This document shows positions 19,006-28,196 of a DNA stretch of 64,000 bases, in pieces (the first letter of the stretch is position 1; the number at the start of each line of letters is the position of its first letter). The notes under the pieces are model-generated. The model was not told the origin of the DNA, did no database searches, and was given only the letters and a program-made list of their open reading frames with translations. The translations under genes and the position numbers were made by a program. Source of the DNA: Actinomucor elegans. Taxonomy: Eukaryota > Mucoromycota > Mucoromycetes > Mucorales > Mucoraceae. Location of the stretch: positions 744,001 to 808,000 of the forward strand of contig JAMSLZ010000004.1 of NCBI GenBank assembly GCA_026027325.1, given 5' to 3'.

Positions 19006-20536
19006 ATGTTCTCCTCATTCCATGCTTTTGATTCCAGTTCTACCAACGCTTCTGGTTCTCTCTCAACTCCTATTCCTACTTCTTCTATTGAAGTTCGCTC
19101 GACTAGTCCTCAATTATTGGATGACCTAAGTCTGGAGCAGAATACTGTGACTTCAACCAGATCCTCTGGCGACGAGGAGGATGATGGTGATGCTTATTTG
19201 GCTTATTTGGATAGTCTTCAACCTCAGCAAGTTGAACCAAGTACATTTAGTGGCGTTTCTCTCCCAACGGCTTTGCCTCTTAGTCAGCTTGGTGAAATAG
19301 AGCTTTGGTCTAGAAAACCTACCACTAAAATGATCACTATCTTTGAACTTATTGGAAATCAGTTAAAAGACGACAATAGTACAGTGCGGTACGTATATAC
19401 ATTCACCTAGCATAAAGTATAATTAACTGAATTCATTTATTTAGTTATCTCATGGAACAAAAAATACTTTATGACTATACTCACACAGGAATAAAGTGTC
19501 CTAATGGTATCACCATGAAACTAACCTTTAATAGCGATCGCGGCTATGTTTGGCGTTGTCACAAGAGCAAATGCTGCAACAAAAGTAGATGTTCGGTTCT
19601 TTTTCAATCGTTCTTTGCTGAACGTAAAAGCACTCTCCGTGATCAGTTTATTGTTTTGTATTACTGGCTATGCTGTAAGGCTCCTCGTAATACAATTACT
19701 CTATCTACTGGTATCCATCCTGACACCATTAGAGGCGTAATAGATGATTTTTACCAGATAATGCAAGAGGACTTTTTATCTGGTAATCAAACGGAAGAAG
19801 ATCTTAAAATTGGTAAGTGTACCAGCTAAGGAAGCGAGATAAATTTACGTTACTTACATTAAATTAACTCCTTAGGAGGTCTGGACGATAATAGAAATCC
19901 CATTATCGTCCAAATTGACGAATCCAAATTTGGTAAACGAAAATATAATCGAGGCCACCGAGTTGATGGTATTTGGGTTGTTGGTGGTGTAGAGATCACC
20001 AACAAACGAAGATGTTTTATGGTGACAGTACCAAATCGTAGTGCTGAAACGATGAAGGTTATCATCCAAAGGTTTATAAAACCAGGTACGATTATCCACT
20101 CAGACTGCTGGAGGGCATATAACAATATTCCTCAATGGGGTGACTTTTCGCATGAAACAGTAAACCATTCAGCGGAATTTGTATCAAGAACTGGGGTGCA
20201 TACTCAAGTAATTGAAGGTATTTTTATTAATACATTAATATAAACTCGCCTAATTAACACAATTTATAAACTTTAGGTAATTGGAATGGTATTAAACTCC
20301 ATGCAAAACCACGCCAACGTACCGCTGAAGAAATGCCTTGGATATTGCTCGAGTTTATGTGGCGTCGAAAATACAACGCCGACATATTTGGAGGGCTTCT
20401 GAAGACTTTGAGAGAGGTTGAATTCAACCGTAGGGAGTTCAATCCTCCAGTATATACTCAAGTAATAGAAGAACGTGAAACAGAAGAAGATATACCAATT
20501 GAAAGACGACGCCATAGAAGAAGAAGGCTAAATTAA
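19006..20536 (+). CDS. Merlin/IS1595-type DDE transposase, 4 exons, 450 aa
   Basis: Exons 19006-19388, 19445-19812, 19876-20217 and 20277-20536. All introns are GT-AG (56, 63 and 59 bp) and every junction keeps frame (S-T-V-R-Y-L-M; L-K-I-G-G-L-D; V-I-E-G-N-W). Domains: Ser/Thr-rich acidic N-terminus (1-125); zinc-ribbon-like region CHKSKCCNKSRC ~165-175; DDE_Tnp_IS1595 core with IVQIDESKFGKRKYNRGHR (Asp ~265), TIIHSDCWRAY (Asp ~325) and GVHTQVIEGNWNGIK (Glu ~364). Basic tail RRRHRRRRLN, probably nuclear targeting. No stop or frameshift, so this is the only evidently intact Merlin transposase of its subfamily here. It should cut and paste elements bearing the TGCTAATATAAGG terminus. Confidence 0.9.
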
Positions 20537-20714
20537 ATTAAAATTAATAAATTTGTATGTTAAAATTCAACTTATATATGTATATATGACACTTTAAGTT
20601 ACTAATCAAAGTACAGCATCTTAAGTCTTATAAAATACAAAACAATATCCATTTTCATAGACTTTCACAATAATAATGTTGACTACATGCACTACCACCT
20701 ACTAAAAAAATACA

Positions 20715-20793
20715 ACTGACTTGAGCCAGTATTGAACCTAAGGCCTCATCAGCGTCAGATTGCATTACTACCACTTTACTAAGTGCGCAACTT
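20715..20793 (-). other. tRNA-like sequence near right end of M1
   Basis: The minus strand reads TTGCGCACTTAGTAAAGTGG (A-box-like) ... AGGTTCAATACTGG (B-box-like), about 80 bp, in inverted orientation to the block at 18670. No stable cloverleaf could be drawn with confidence. Confidence 0.3.
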
Positions 20794-21137
20794 TATATTT
20801 TTAAAACTTATAATTTTTGCCCCTACCGACCGGAGTTTAAACCACGTGACCTCGTCCAAATTAGGAAAGCCCCTTAGGGTCTCAATTCGTCCAAATCCAC
20901 CTGGTGTCCTTATATTAGCATTTAACCTAAGTTTTCATATTTCCTCGCTTCAACGTTTTGTTGAAGTCATACTGAGGGATATCTCTTATTATTATAAAAA
21001 AGAAGTCTATTTTAAACAAAGCATAAATGAAAATGTTGCCTTTTATGCATAATGGAACAGTTGCATTCTTGATTAAATATATTATTTATATTTAAATGAA
21101 ATATCTAGAAGGATAATACTTTGTTTAAATTATAAAA

Positions 21138-21425
21138 GAGGAATAGTTATTATCTTTAATATATTTTAATAATTCTAAAGATATATAAAACATATTATAA
21201 AATATAAAGTTTTTGTTTTTTTATATCAATTTAAAATCTTTCATAATAATAATTTATTGTATCATTATAAAAGTTACTGTATCGCTAAATATAAAAAATG
21301 GTCAGTGAGGGAGTCTGACGTGTGAAGGTAAGCAAAGTGCAACCTTCTGGACTGTGTGTGTGGTATCATGATATTCAGAGGTTGTGAATATGCTTGATAC
21401 GTGATAGTGGAGCAGATAGTTCCTC
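21138..21425. repeat. Left 288-bp GAGGAA repeat
   Basis: Starts GAGGAATAGTTATTATC and ends GATAGTTCCTC. Carries the same GC-richer hairpin segment as the MITE at 6354, with the third stem at 21363-21400. Confidence 0.85.
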
Positions 21426-21474
21426 TTATTAAAATTTCCTAAAAATTGAATTTTACTATTAGAATAAAAGTATC

Positions 21475-21849
21475 ATGGAAATAAACTATAATTTTTATTA
21501 TTCTGTAGTTTTAACTATAGGACCTGATAAAAAAGATATCAAAGGAAAAAGTGAGGAGTATATTCTTGGAAAATTATTGGATTGGGCAAATAGAATAAAG
21601 GATATAAATGAAATATTAAATAAAGGACCATATTTGGATATAGGTGGAAATGGAAATTTACATGTAAATATGACACTATGTTCAAATAATATAAATAATG
21701 TAGAAGAAATAAGAAAAAAACATTTTATGTCATGGATAAGAACCAAAGGTTTTGTTGAAATTTCCCATACTAGAGATTTAGTAAAGTGGAATGAATATGC
21801 AGAAAGAAATCATTATGATTTGTTAATAAAAAATATGATGAATAAATAA
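21475..21849 (+). CDS. Accessory protein of Harbinger-like element, 124 aa
   Basis: Homologous to the small ORFs at 1630-1932 and 3639-3941. Conserved features: an N-terminal FYYSVVLTIGPDKKD strand-like block with GK, a tryptophan helix, GPYLDIGGNG, LHVNMTL, then EEIRKKHFMSWIRTKGFVEI, and a C-terminal W.EYAERN extension absent from the shorter homologues. No family recognised. The hydrophobic-X-HV block resembles, only faintly, the second motif of HUH endonucleases. It lies 42 bp upstream of the transposase on the same strand, so the two are probably co-expressed. AAAATTGA is at 21442-21449, 25 bp before the ATG. Confidence 0.7.
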   Translation: MEINYNFYYSVVLTIGPDKKDIKGKSEEYILGKLLDWANRIKDINEILNKGPYLDIGGNGNLHVNMTLCSNNINNVEEIRKKHFMSWIRTKGFVEISHTRDLVKWNEYAERNHYDLLIKNMMNK

Positions 21850-21891
21850 ATTTTATAAATATGCAAAAATTGAATTTCCATTATATATAAA

Positions 21892-23160
21892 ATGAATGAA
21901 GTAATATTACAAGAAAAAATAAATATAGAAATTGATAAAATTATATATGAACATTGGGCTTTTTTAGATAAATCTTACAATAAAGTTAAAAAAAAATACT
22001 ATCATAGAACAGAATTAAAAGATATAACAGGAATTGATCTCATTAAAAGTCAAATATATGACAGGTTGGGATATGCTCCTGTATTTTTCTTTTTAAATGA
22101 ATTATTCTGTGATAGAGATTATAAAGGTGGTGCTTATAGGCTTGCCGAAAAAGGATTACTGCTTTTGTATCAGATTTTATACGGAAAGTCTTTAAGAGAT
22201 ATGGGTAGTATTATACCATATTCTAGCTATTATGAAATTTACAAAGATTTTTGGTTAAGTGAAAATGCAAATACATTAAATAAAAAAATAGATTATATGT
22301 TAGAAAATATGTTTTCAAATATTAAAGTTAGAATATTAAGCTCAAAATTATATAATCCTAATCCATTTAAACATGTGACTTTGTTATTAGATGGCCATGA
22401 CTCAAGAATTGAATATCAAAATATAAATATTCATAAAAAAGAATTATATTCATATAAGTTTAAAAAACCTGGTGTTAGAACACAAGTTTTAACTGATATT
22501 AATGATATGATTATAAGTATATCAAATAGTAAATATTGTAAAAATAATGTAGATGGAGAAATGTTTTTAAAAATGAAGATAGAAAATATTATTGAAAAAG
22601 AGGATTGTATTGCTTTTGATGGTGGATATTATTATTATATTGACAGATTTATAGAAAATTTCACAGATTATAATTACCAAAATTTTACATATCCTTATAG
22701 AAAAAGCAAAAACATTGAAATGACAAATGAGAAATTAGAATTTAACAAAATGTTTGGTTCATACAGATCAAAAATTGAAACTGTTTTTGCTGATGTGGGA
22801 AATAAATTTAATAAATTTGATAACACAAAATCAGTCACAAAAACTACTAATATTAAAAGTTTTACCCTACAATTTAAAGTAGCTTGTTTACTGACAAATA
22901 TAAAACGATTTTTAGAAAAATATAATTTAGAAATAAATGAACATGTAAAATTATGGCAAAATATCAAATTTGATTATGTTTATAGAGATAATTCTGATAA
23001 TAATAATGAAAATGTAGATTTTGAAGAAATATATTATAATGAAAATTATAAAGATATTATAGAAATACAAAATAATTTATTGGATTTAAATATTGATAAA
23101 AATAAAAAATTTAAAAAATTACAACCCAAAATAGTTATAGAGTCTATGGAAGAATTATAG
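21892..23160 (+). CDS. Harbinger-like DDE transposase, 422 aa, intact
   Basis: Single open frame without introns. N-terminal helical region (1-70) with IDLIKSQIYDRLGYAPVFFF, a middle HTH-like GKSLRDMGSIIPYSSYYEIYK (~100-120), then a DDE_Tnp_4-like core: TLLLDGHDSRI (Asp ~165), CIAFDGGYYYYIDRF (Asp ~243) and MFGSYRSKIETVFADVGNKF (Glu ~300). The C-terminus is Asn/Asp-rich and low in complexity. Assignment to the PIF/Harbinger-like superfamily rests on the GSYRSKIE..F spacing, the second-gene partner and 3-bp duplications. Very AT-rich codons, quite unlike the Gypsy genes. AAAATTGA at 21866-21873, 18 bp before the ATG. Confidence 0.75.
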   Translation: MNEVILQEKINIEIDKIIYEHWAFLDKSYNKVKKKYYHRTELKDITGIDLIKSQIYDRLGYAPVFFFLNELFCDRDYKGGAYRLAEKGLLLLYQILYGKSLRDMGSIIPYSSYYEIYKDFWLSENANTLNKKIDYMLENMFSNIKVRILSSKLYNPNPFKHVTLLLDGHDSRIEYQNINIHKKELYSYKFKKPGVRTQVLTDINDMIISISNSKYCKNNVDGEMFLKMKIENIIEKEDCIAFDGGYYYYIDRFIENFTDYNYQNFTYPYRKSKNIEMTNEKLEFNKMFGSYRSKIETVFADVGNKFNKFDNTKSVTKTTNIKSFTLQFKVACLLTNIKRFLEKYNLEINEHVKLWQNIKFDYVYRDNSDNNNENVDFEEIYYNENYKDIIEIQNNLLDLNIDKNKKFKKLQPKIVIESMEEL

Positions 23161-23167
23161 TAAATAA

Positions 23168-23455
23168 GAGGAATAGTTATTATCTTTAATATATTTTAAT
23201 AATTCTAAAGATATATAAAACATATTATAAAATATAAAGTTTTTGTTTTTTTATATCAATTTAAAATCTTTCATAATAATAATTTATTGTATCATTATAA
23301 AAGTTACTGTATCGCTAAATATAAAAAATGGTCAGTGAGGGAGTCTGACGTGTGAAGGTAAGCAAAGTGCAACCTTCTGGACTGTGTGTGTGGTATCATG
23401 ATATTCAGAGGTTGTGAATATGCTTGATACGTGATAGTGGAGCAGATAGTTCCTC
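23168..23455. repeat. Right 288-bp GAGGAA repeat
   Basis: Identical by eye to 21138-21425; begins 7 bp after the transposase stop codon. Confidence 0.85.
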
Positions 23456-23579
23456 AAAATATATACAATTTTATTTATGAATATCTATATTAAAGATAAT
23501 CGTTTAAAAAATAATAGATATCCCTCACTGTAGATCTTCCCCAAGGTCATTGTAATATTGGCGAAGGTTGCGCTGTAAA

Positions 23580-23963
23580 TCAATATAGATGTTTAATTGG
23601 GGGACTGATTAATATTCCATTCATAGCATAGGTATTTCTACGCATTTCTATCACACTTACCAACATTTCTTTACGTTTTTGATCTTTGATCTCGGGATCA
23701 ATATCTGACTCTTCCTCTTCTTCTTTTCTTTGCTCCTGTAACTCAAGTATCTGCTTTTGTTGAATTCCAAGCGCTTTTTGCAAAGCCAGGTTTCTTTTTT
23801 TCAGCACTTCAAATTCTGCCCTGCTAACAAGCGTTTCACCCACAGTTGAAGAAGCGACTGGTGCTGCACGAGAATTGCTTGGAGTTGTAATCGCTACTGG
23901 GGTTACTGTGCGTTGCTTGTTCTTGTTGATTCTGGATTCGGAAGAGCTCATGTTGTTGTTCAC
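23580..23963 (-). pseudogene. Coiled-coil protein gene interrupted by the Harbinger-like element
   Basis: The ORF from MNNNMSSSESRINKNK has a Ser/Thr-rich basic head (1-45) and a long helical, probably coiled-coil segment (~46-105: SRAEFEVLKKRNLALQKALG, then QRKEEEEESD), ending near 23580. Further minus-strand coding-like sequence, RNLRQYYNDLGEDLQ, lies at ~23530-23575 and, after removal of the 20974-23526 element, continues as YDFNKTLKRGNMKT with a stop at 20927-20929. The joint between 23580 and 23575 probably needs an intron that I could not place. A TATA-like TTATATATA lies ~60-70 bp upstream of the ATG. No family recognised; it could be a host gene or the second gene of another transposon. 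Confidence 0.45.
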
Positions 23964-24214
23964 TAAAATTTGTAAGTGGTAATAGATTGATAATAAAGTT
24001 CACTACATTGATGTTTGGCTTATTATATATAAAAAACTTTGGAAATATGTCTTAAATGTTTGTTAATATTATAGTTAGCGAGGCAGCAAATAGGTATTTA
24101 TTCTATTACTTCCAGACTGTTGTCATTAACAGGCTGTACAGTAGCTTCACAGTAGTTGAAAAATTAAAATACTTCTATTACAGCTCTCTATATGAATAAT
24201 TATGCCCGCTTCAC
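23964..24214. other. Upstream region of the coiled-coil ORF
   Basis: A/T-rich with a TATA-like stretch near 24022-24035 that could serve the minus-strand ORF. Otherwise nothing recognised. Confidence 0.3.
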
Positions 24215-25514
24215 AATGTTTTGATTCAAACGTCTGCATTATCAATGGATAATAAAACCCCTCTTCTAATGGTTTCATATTGTTTTATTTAAGAATACAC
24301 TTCCTTGTTTCTTTCGTTTTTTCTCTTTCTTTTGTTTTTTTTCATTTCATTCATTAAAAGTAAGCTATTATGATATAACCCATTTGCTAGTAGTATATTC
24401 ACCGCTATATTATTTGATCTACTCATCATAGTGAACCAAACATGCTGCTTCTCAAAATATAAATTAGTATAAAATATCTGTATAGTTTACAAGGTATATT
24501 GCATACATATAAAAAATGAACGCCTTTGTTTAATCGAAATACATACTAATATATACAAGAATACTTAGGAAACAGCAGGTCTTTATTTAGAGGATGATCC
24601 TTTTCTTTCTTTCTAGCAATTAAGGTATAATAAGTGTCAGGTAAGAAATAAAATAGCAGTTAACTTTTCTTTTATTTTCATTGATAAGTATTCTCATTAT
24701 CGTTTTTTATTATTTTAGTTTGCCAGCATGCGCTTCTGGGTTTATCGTTCGATTTTTAGTTATTGATATGCATATATCAAGGCTGCCAAGAAGCAGTAAG
24801 TCTTGTTGGTCTTAATTTTTTGCATTAAACAGATATGCAGAATCATATAGAATCGCATTGTTATTTATTTAGAATAGACTAAGCAATATTATAATGTGAT
24901 ATTGCCATACTTTTGAAACATGTAATTCCTTTTGATATTTTAATAAAAGAAACAAACCTTAAAATTAAAACATTGCTAAATGTTATCATGCAGTTTGTAA
25001 AATCTGCATTAAGCAATCTGAAAAAGCGATGATGATAGCTGCATTACAGATGAATTTAATGCCATGATCCACCAATAAGAAACATATAGTTGTGCCAATA
25101 ACAAAGAAGAATCAAAGCCATGATTCTATAGTAAAGTGATTTCAAAGTTGTAAAACCAGGAGATTAAGGTGGGGGAAAAACTGTAAAACTCGTAGTTCTA
25201 CAACTGTAAAACCAGGAGGTTAAGGTGGGGGAAAAACTGTAAAACTCGTAGTTCTACACAACTGTAAAACCAGGAGATTAAGGTGGGATAAAAACTGTAA
25301 AACTCGTAGTTCTACAACTGTAAAACTAGGAGATTAAGGTGGGGCAAAAACTGTAAAACTACGAGTTTTACAGTAATTCTACAACTGTAGAACATACCAA
25401 ATTCTTAGTTGTAGAACTAGGAGTTTTACATATGTAGAATCACTTTGAAAACACTGTAAAACTACTAGTTTCACAGTAATTCTACATATGTTTAATCAGA
25501 TAAAATTTGCAGTG
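24215..25514. mobile_element. End of a CACTG-terminated element with subterminal repeats (copy 1)
   Basis: Inverted homologue of 57311-58558. The right terminus reads ATAAAATTTGCAGTG, so the element starts CACTGCAAATTTTAT in the other direction; the CACTR start suggests a CACTA-like element. The inner part is AT-rich with no gene. The terminal ~370 bp contain a four-copy tandem repeat and palindromes built from CTGTAAAACT. The left limit cannot be defined, because homology to the second copy ends where the Plavaka element interrupts that copy (target AAT, 24215-24217 here). Confidence 0.65.
25150..25375. repeat. Tandem repeat, 56-58 bp x 4
   Basis: Units start at 25150, 25206, 25264 and 25320 with GTAAAACCAGGAGATTAAGG, then a G-run, CTGTAAAACTCG and TAGTTCTACAACT. 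Lies just inside the CACTG terminus and is mirrored at ~57450-57620: subterminal transposase-binding array. Confidence 0.8.
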
Positions 25515-25651
25515 GAAGAACACTGCAAATAAAACCTCCTTTTACGGCCGTAACAGCATGGTAATAGTCGGACTATTACGGCTGTAACACTCCAACTATT
25601 ACCACATAAAGGCCAATACTAGGATTTTTTCACTTTTTATGATATAATCGT
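25515..25651. other. Stretch with GC-rich imperfect palindromes
   Basis: TTACGGCCGTAACAGCATGG and TAATAGTCGGACTATTA with ACGGCTGTAAC form nested inverted repeats around 25550-25610. No gene; possibly the end of yet another element. Confidence 0.35.
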
Positions 25652-25654
25652 AAT

Positions 25655-27117
25655 GAGATATGTCTCTATTAGATTAAATATGAAAATTTTATAATAAATA
25701 TATTACAGATAAGGAATATAATGACATAATCGCTTGCTAATCATTATAATAGACATATTTTCTATATTATTATATTAATTTATAAAAAATTTCTAACTTA
25801 TAATAAATCATTAATTTCTATAATTATTATTTTTTTTAAAGTAATTTATTTTCTATTTTAATCATAGACATTTCTCTTGGCATCATAAAAAAGGATTGAA
25901 AGATATTCCATCTTGATATTTTTTCATAATTATTTTGTTATTTAACTAATAGTAATTAAATTGTTAATCATCTTCAAAACTATTATATTATTAGATTTTG
26001 TGGATTTTATATTTCGTTCTTCTATTTTTTAATATTATCAATTAATTTTAATATCAGATTTATCTTCAGTTACCAAATTTATTAGGTATTTATTTATTCA
26101 AATAATCTATAATTAACTATTAATACTTTCACATTCATCTTAAATCGGATACAACTTCTATATTTTAATAGATTTATTTTAAAGATATTTCCTATTTTTT
26201 CATAAATATTCTAATTTAATTATTGTCATAAATTGTAAATATAAAAAAGAGGAATTTATATTTTGTTTTAAATATTTTAAAATTAAGAAATAGAAGAATC
26301 AGTCTTATTTAAGGATAAATTATTATTCTCTTTTTATAATATAACACAAATAATTGTAATTCATTTTATAATTCAATAAACAATCATGAAAAAAACATAG
26401 AAATATTTAAAATCAGAATAAATACCAAGATATTAATTTCTGAGTTTTAATTTATTGTGGTAGATCAAATAAATTAATATTTTCTTTAATTAAAAATATG
26501 AGAAATCGGAATTATTTTAATCTGTTTGGAATACAATAAGTTGTATAAATATAAAAGAAATATAAAAAGATACTTTATTATTTTCAAGTACTCTATAATT
26601 ATATCTAATTAGAATAAAAATTTGATTTTGTTTTTAAAAGTTGTAACTTAATATATTTATAATTATTTAATTTTTTCAATTTAAAACGCCATTTCAAAAA
26701 TATAAAATCTGATGTTTATAAATATTTTAAATTTTAAATCATAGTTTGCATAATATTCATTCATAAATATAAACTATTATGTAATAATTAATAGATATAA
26801 TATAATAGAAAAGAATTTTTGACTATTCTTTATTCTCTATTTCCATTCACCATATTTGCCTTTTTATTTTAATAGTTAAATATCAATTATGATAAGAGAT
26901 ATGTCTCTATTAGATTAAATATGAAAATTTTATAATAAATATATTACAGATAAGGAATATAATGCCATAATCGCTTGCTAATCATTATAATAGACATATT
27001 TTCTATATTATTATATTAATTTATAAAAAATTTCTAACTTATAATAAATCATTAATTTCTATAATTATTATTTTTTTTAAAGTGATTTATTTTCTATTTT
27101 AATCATAGACATTTCTC
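25655..27117. mobile_element. Composite unit bounded by 222-bp direct repeats
   Basis: Two 222-bp repeats (25655-25876 and 26896-27117) in the same orientation, differing at about two positions. Each ends GAGATATGTCT / AGACATTTCTC. The outside triplets match (AAT at 25652-25654 and 27118-27120); the inner ones (TTG, TAA) do not. The 1019 bp between them is ~80% AT with no ORF of note. Confidence 0.6.
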
Positions 27118-27877
27118 AATGAGCATGATTTTTTATTGTGGCTACCATTTTTTTTTAAGTTTGTATCTATAATAGCTGTGGAGATATTGAAGAAAATATA
27201 TATTTTCATATTTAAGTTTCTTTAAAGTCCAACTTAAAACATCGACTTATAAGCGGACTGTACAAATGGGGTTCGTGTAAGGTCTAACCTTGATTTTAAA
27301 TTATAATAAATGAGTTTGTATCACCCTGCTATTATCCATTAAAGCTATATTCTATGGTTAAAGAGTAGTTATGAGGATAATATGTACACATGAAAATTGG
27401 TTGCATTTTTTGAGAATTGTATCTTATATAAAATATGCGAATTGTGGTTGAATTAATAAAAAAAATGACAAAAAACGTCTTATAAAAGAATAACTTCGTC
27501 TAACAACTAAAGTTCTGCATGCTATATATATGTTTAGATGCACAATTAAACTTTCTATAACTTTTGTTAAGCAATTATTTGTGTCTTTGCAATATTTTAC
27601 TTGTAAAAATCGCTTAAATAACTTCATTTAACGAATTTTTGTTGAATTTTTGTTGAAGTTTTGAAACCCCCAAAAAATGATTCTTTCTTCTAATTATTGA
27701 AACAACAATAGCCAATAAAAGCATAATATTATTTTTATCCCGCCCTGCTCCTTGATTACTGATTGAAAGTAACTAGTATTAATTATTGTTCGTACTACCT
27801 GCCGTGATTTACAAGAAAAGGCGGGTCAATTTTCGAAAAAGCGTTTTTCTCTATATTACAAACGTTTATATACTTCA
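27118..27877. other. Intergenic stretch
   Basis: AT-rich with no recognised repeat or gene. Ends in promoter-like sequence with TTTATATACTTC ~12 bp before the next ATG. Confidence 0.3.
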
Positions 27878-28011
27878 ATGGTAAAGAAAGTTGTGTGCAG
27901 ATGCACTGAATGTACTAAAACTACGCGTGGTTTCGGAATGGTTGTTCCTTTAACTAAATTACGCCATTCAAGAAAAGATAGAATGCGATCAATTTCGAAT
28001 AGTAAGATATA
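27878..28011 (+). pseudogene. First exon of a Plavaka/CACTA-type transposase, truncated
   Basis: MVKKVVCRCTECTKTTRGFG followed by a short basic stretch (LRHSRKDRMRS) resembles the C.C..C...H N-terminal finger of fungal Tnp2/CACTA-type transposases. A GTAAGAT splice donor follows at 28012. No downstream exon is visible before the Gypsy-B LTR at 28197, so the gene is broken. Short sequence, hence only moderate confidence. Confidence 0.4.
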
Positions 28012-28196
28012 TTTCTTTTCTTGCTTATTCATAGTTTCTGTAGTGATTATAGACCTTATATGATATTGACACCCCGATTAACTAACTCAGCTATAAAAGG
28101 CGACCATTGATCTTCAGCCCTAGGCTAGTATAATATATAAACCTTCCGCATTAAGGTACTAGGCAATTAGTGATTGACACTAACCAAGATCAAGAA

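Larger units (their letters stand above)
18532..20920 (+). mobile_element. Merlin-like element M1, complete, 2.4 kb
   Basis: Long inverted termini: TGCTAATATAAGGACACC then AGGTGGATTTGGACGAATTG at the left, matched at the right end almost perfectly over ~45 bp and more loosely to ~65 bp. Subterminal GTAGTCAACATTATTATT occurs near both ends in inverted orientation. It encodes one intact spliced IS1595/Merlin-type transposase. I could not find a matching 8-9 bp target duplication (CGGATCAG versus TTTAACCT), so one flank may be rearranged. Confidence 0.85.
21138..23455 (+). mobile_element. Composite unit: two genes between identical 288-bp direct repeats
   Basis: Repeats 21138-21425 and 23168-23455 are identical by eye, in the same orientation, each with its own GAGGAATAG / TTCCTC inverted ends. 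The triplets outside the pair match (AAA at 21135-21137 and 23456-23458). The triplets on the inner sides are TTA and TAA and match neither the outer triplet nor each other. A single insertion of the whole repeat-genes-repeat block explains this best. A solitary repeat with its own TAG duplication exists at 6354. Confidence 0.6.
20974..23526 (+). mobile_element. Harbinger-like element, 2553 bp
   Basis: Inverted termini GAGGGATATCT, flanked by a 3-bp duplication ACT (20971-20973, 23527-23529). Three-base duplications and a DDE transposase with a linked second gene fit the PIF/Harbinger-like group. The outer arms (20974-21137 and 23456-23526) carry no genes; the two genes sit in an inner block bounded by identical 288-bp repeats. 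The element interrupts the coiled-coil ORF that starts at 23963. Confidence 0.85.

Noticed and set aside
21475..21849. Small accessory protein as an HUH replication endonuclease
   Set aside because: Only a vague LHVNM block; no HxH pair and no convincing catalytic Tyr motif, and the shorter homologues have VHANL. Kept as unknown.
25150..25375. Regular 56-58 bp repeats resembling a CRISPR array
   Set aside because: The whole unit repeats, with no unique spacers, in a eukaryotic transposon end, and the same array is mirrored at 57.4-57.6 kb.
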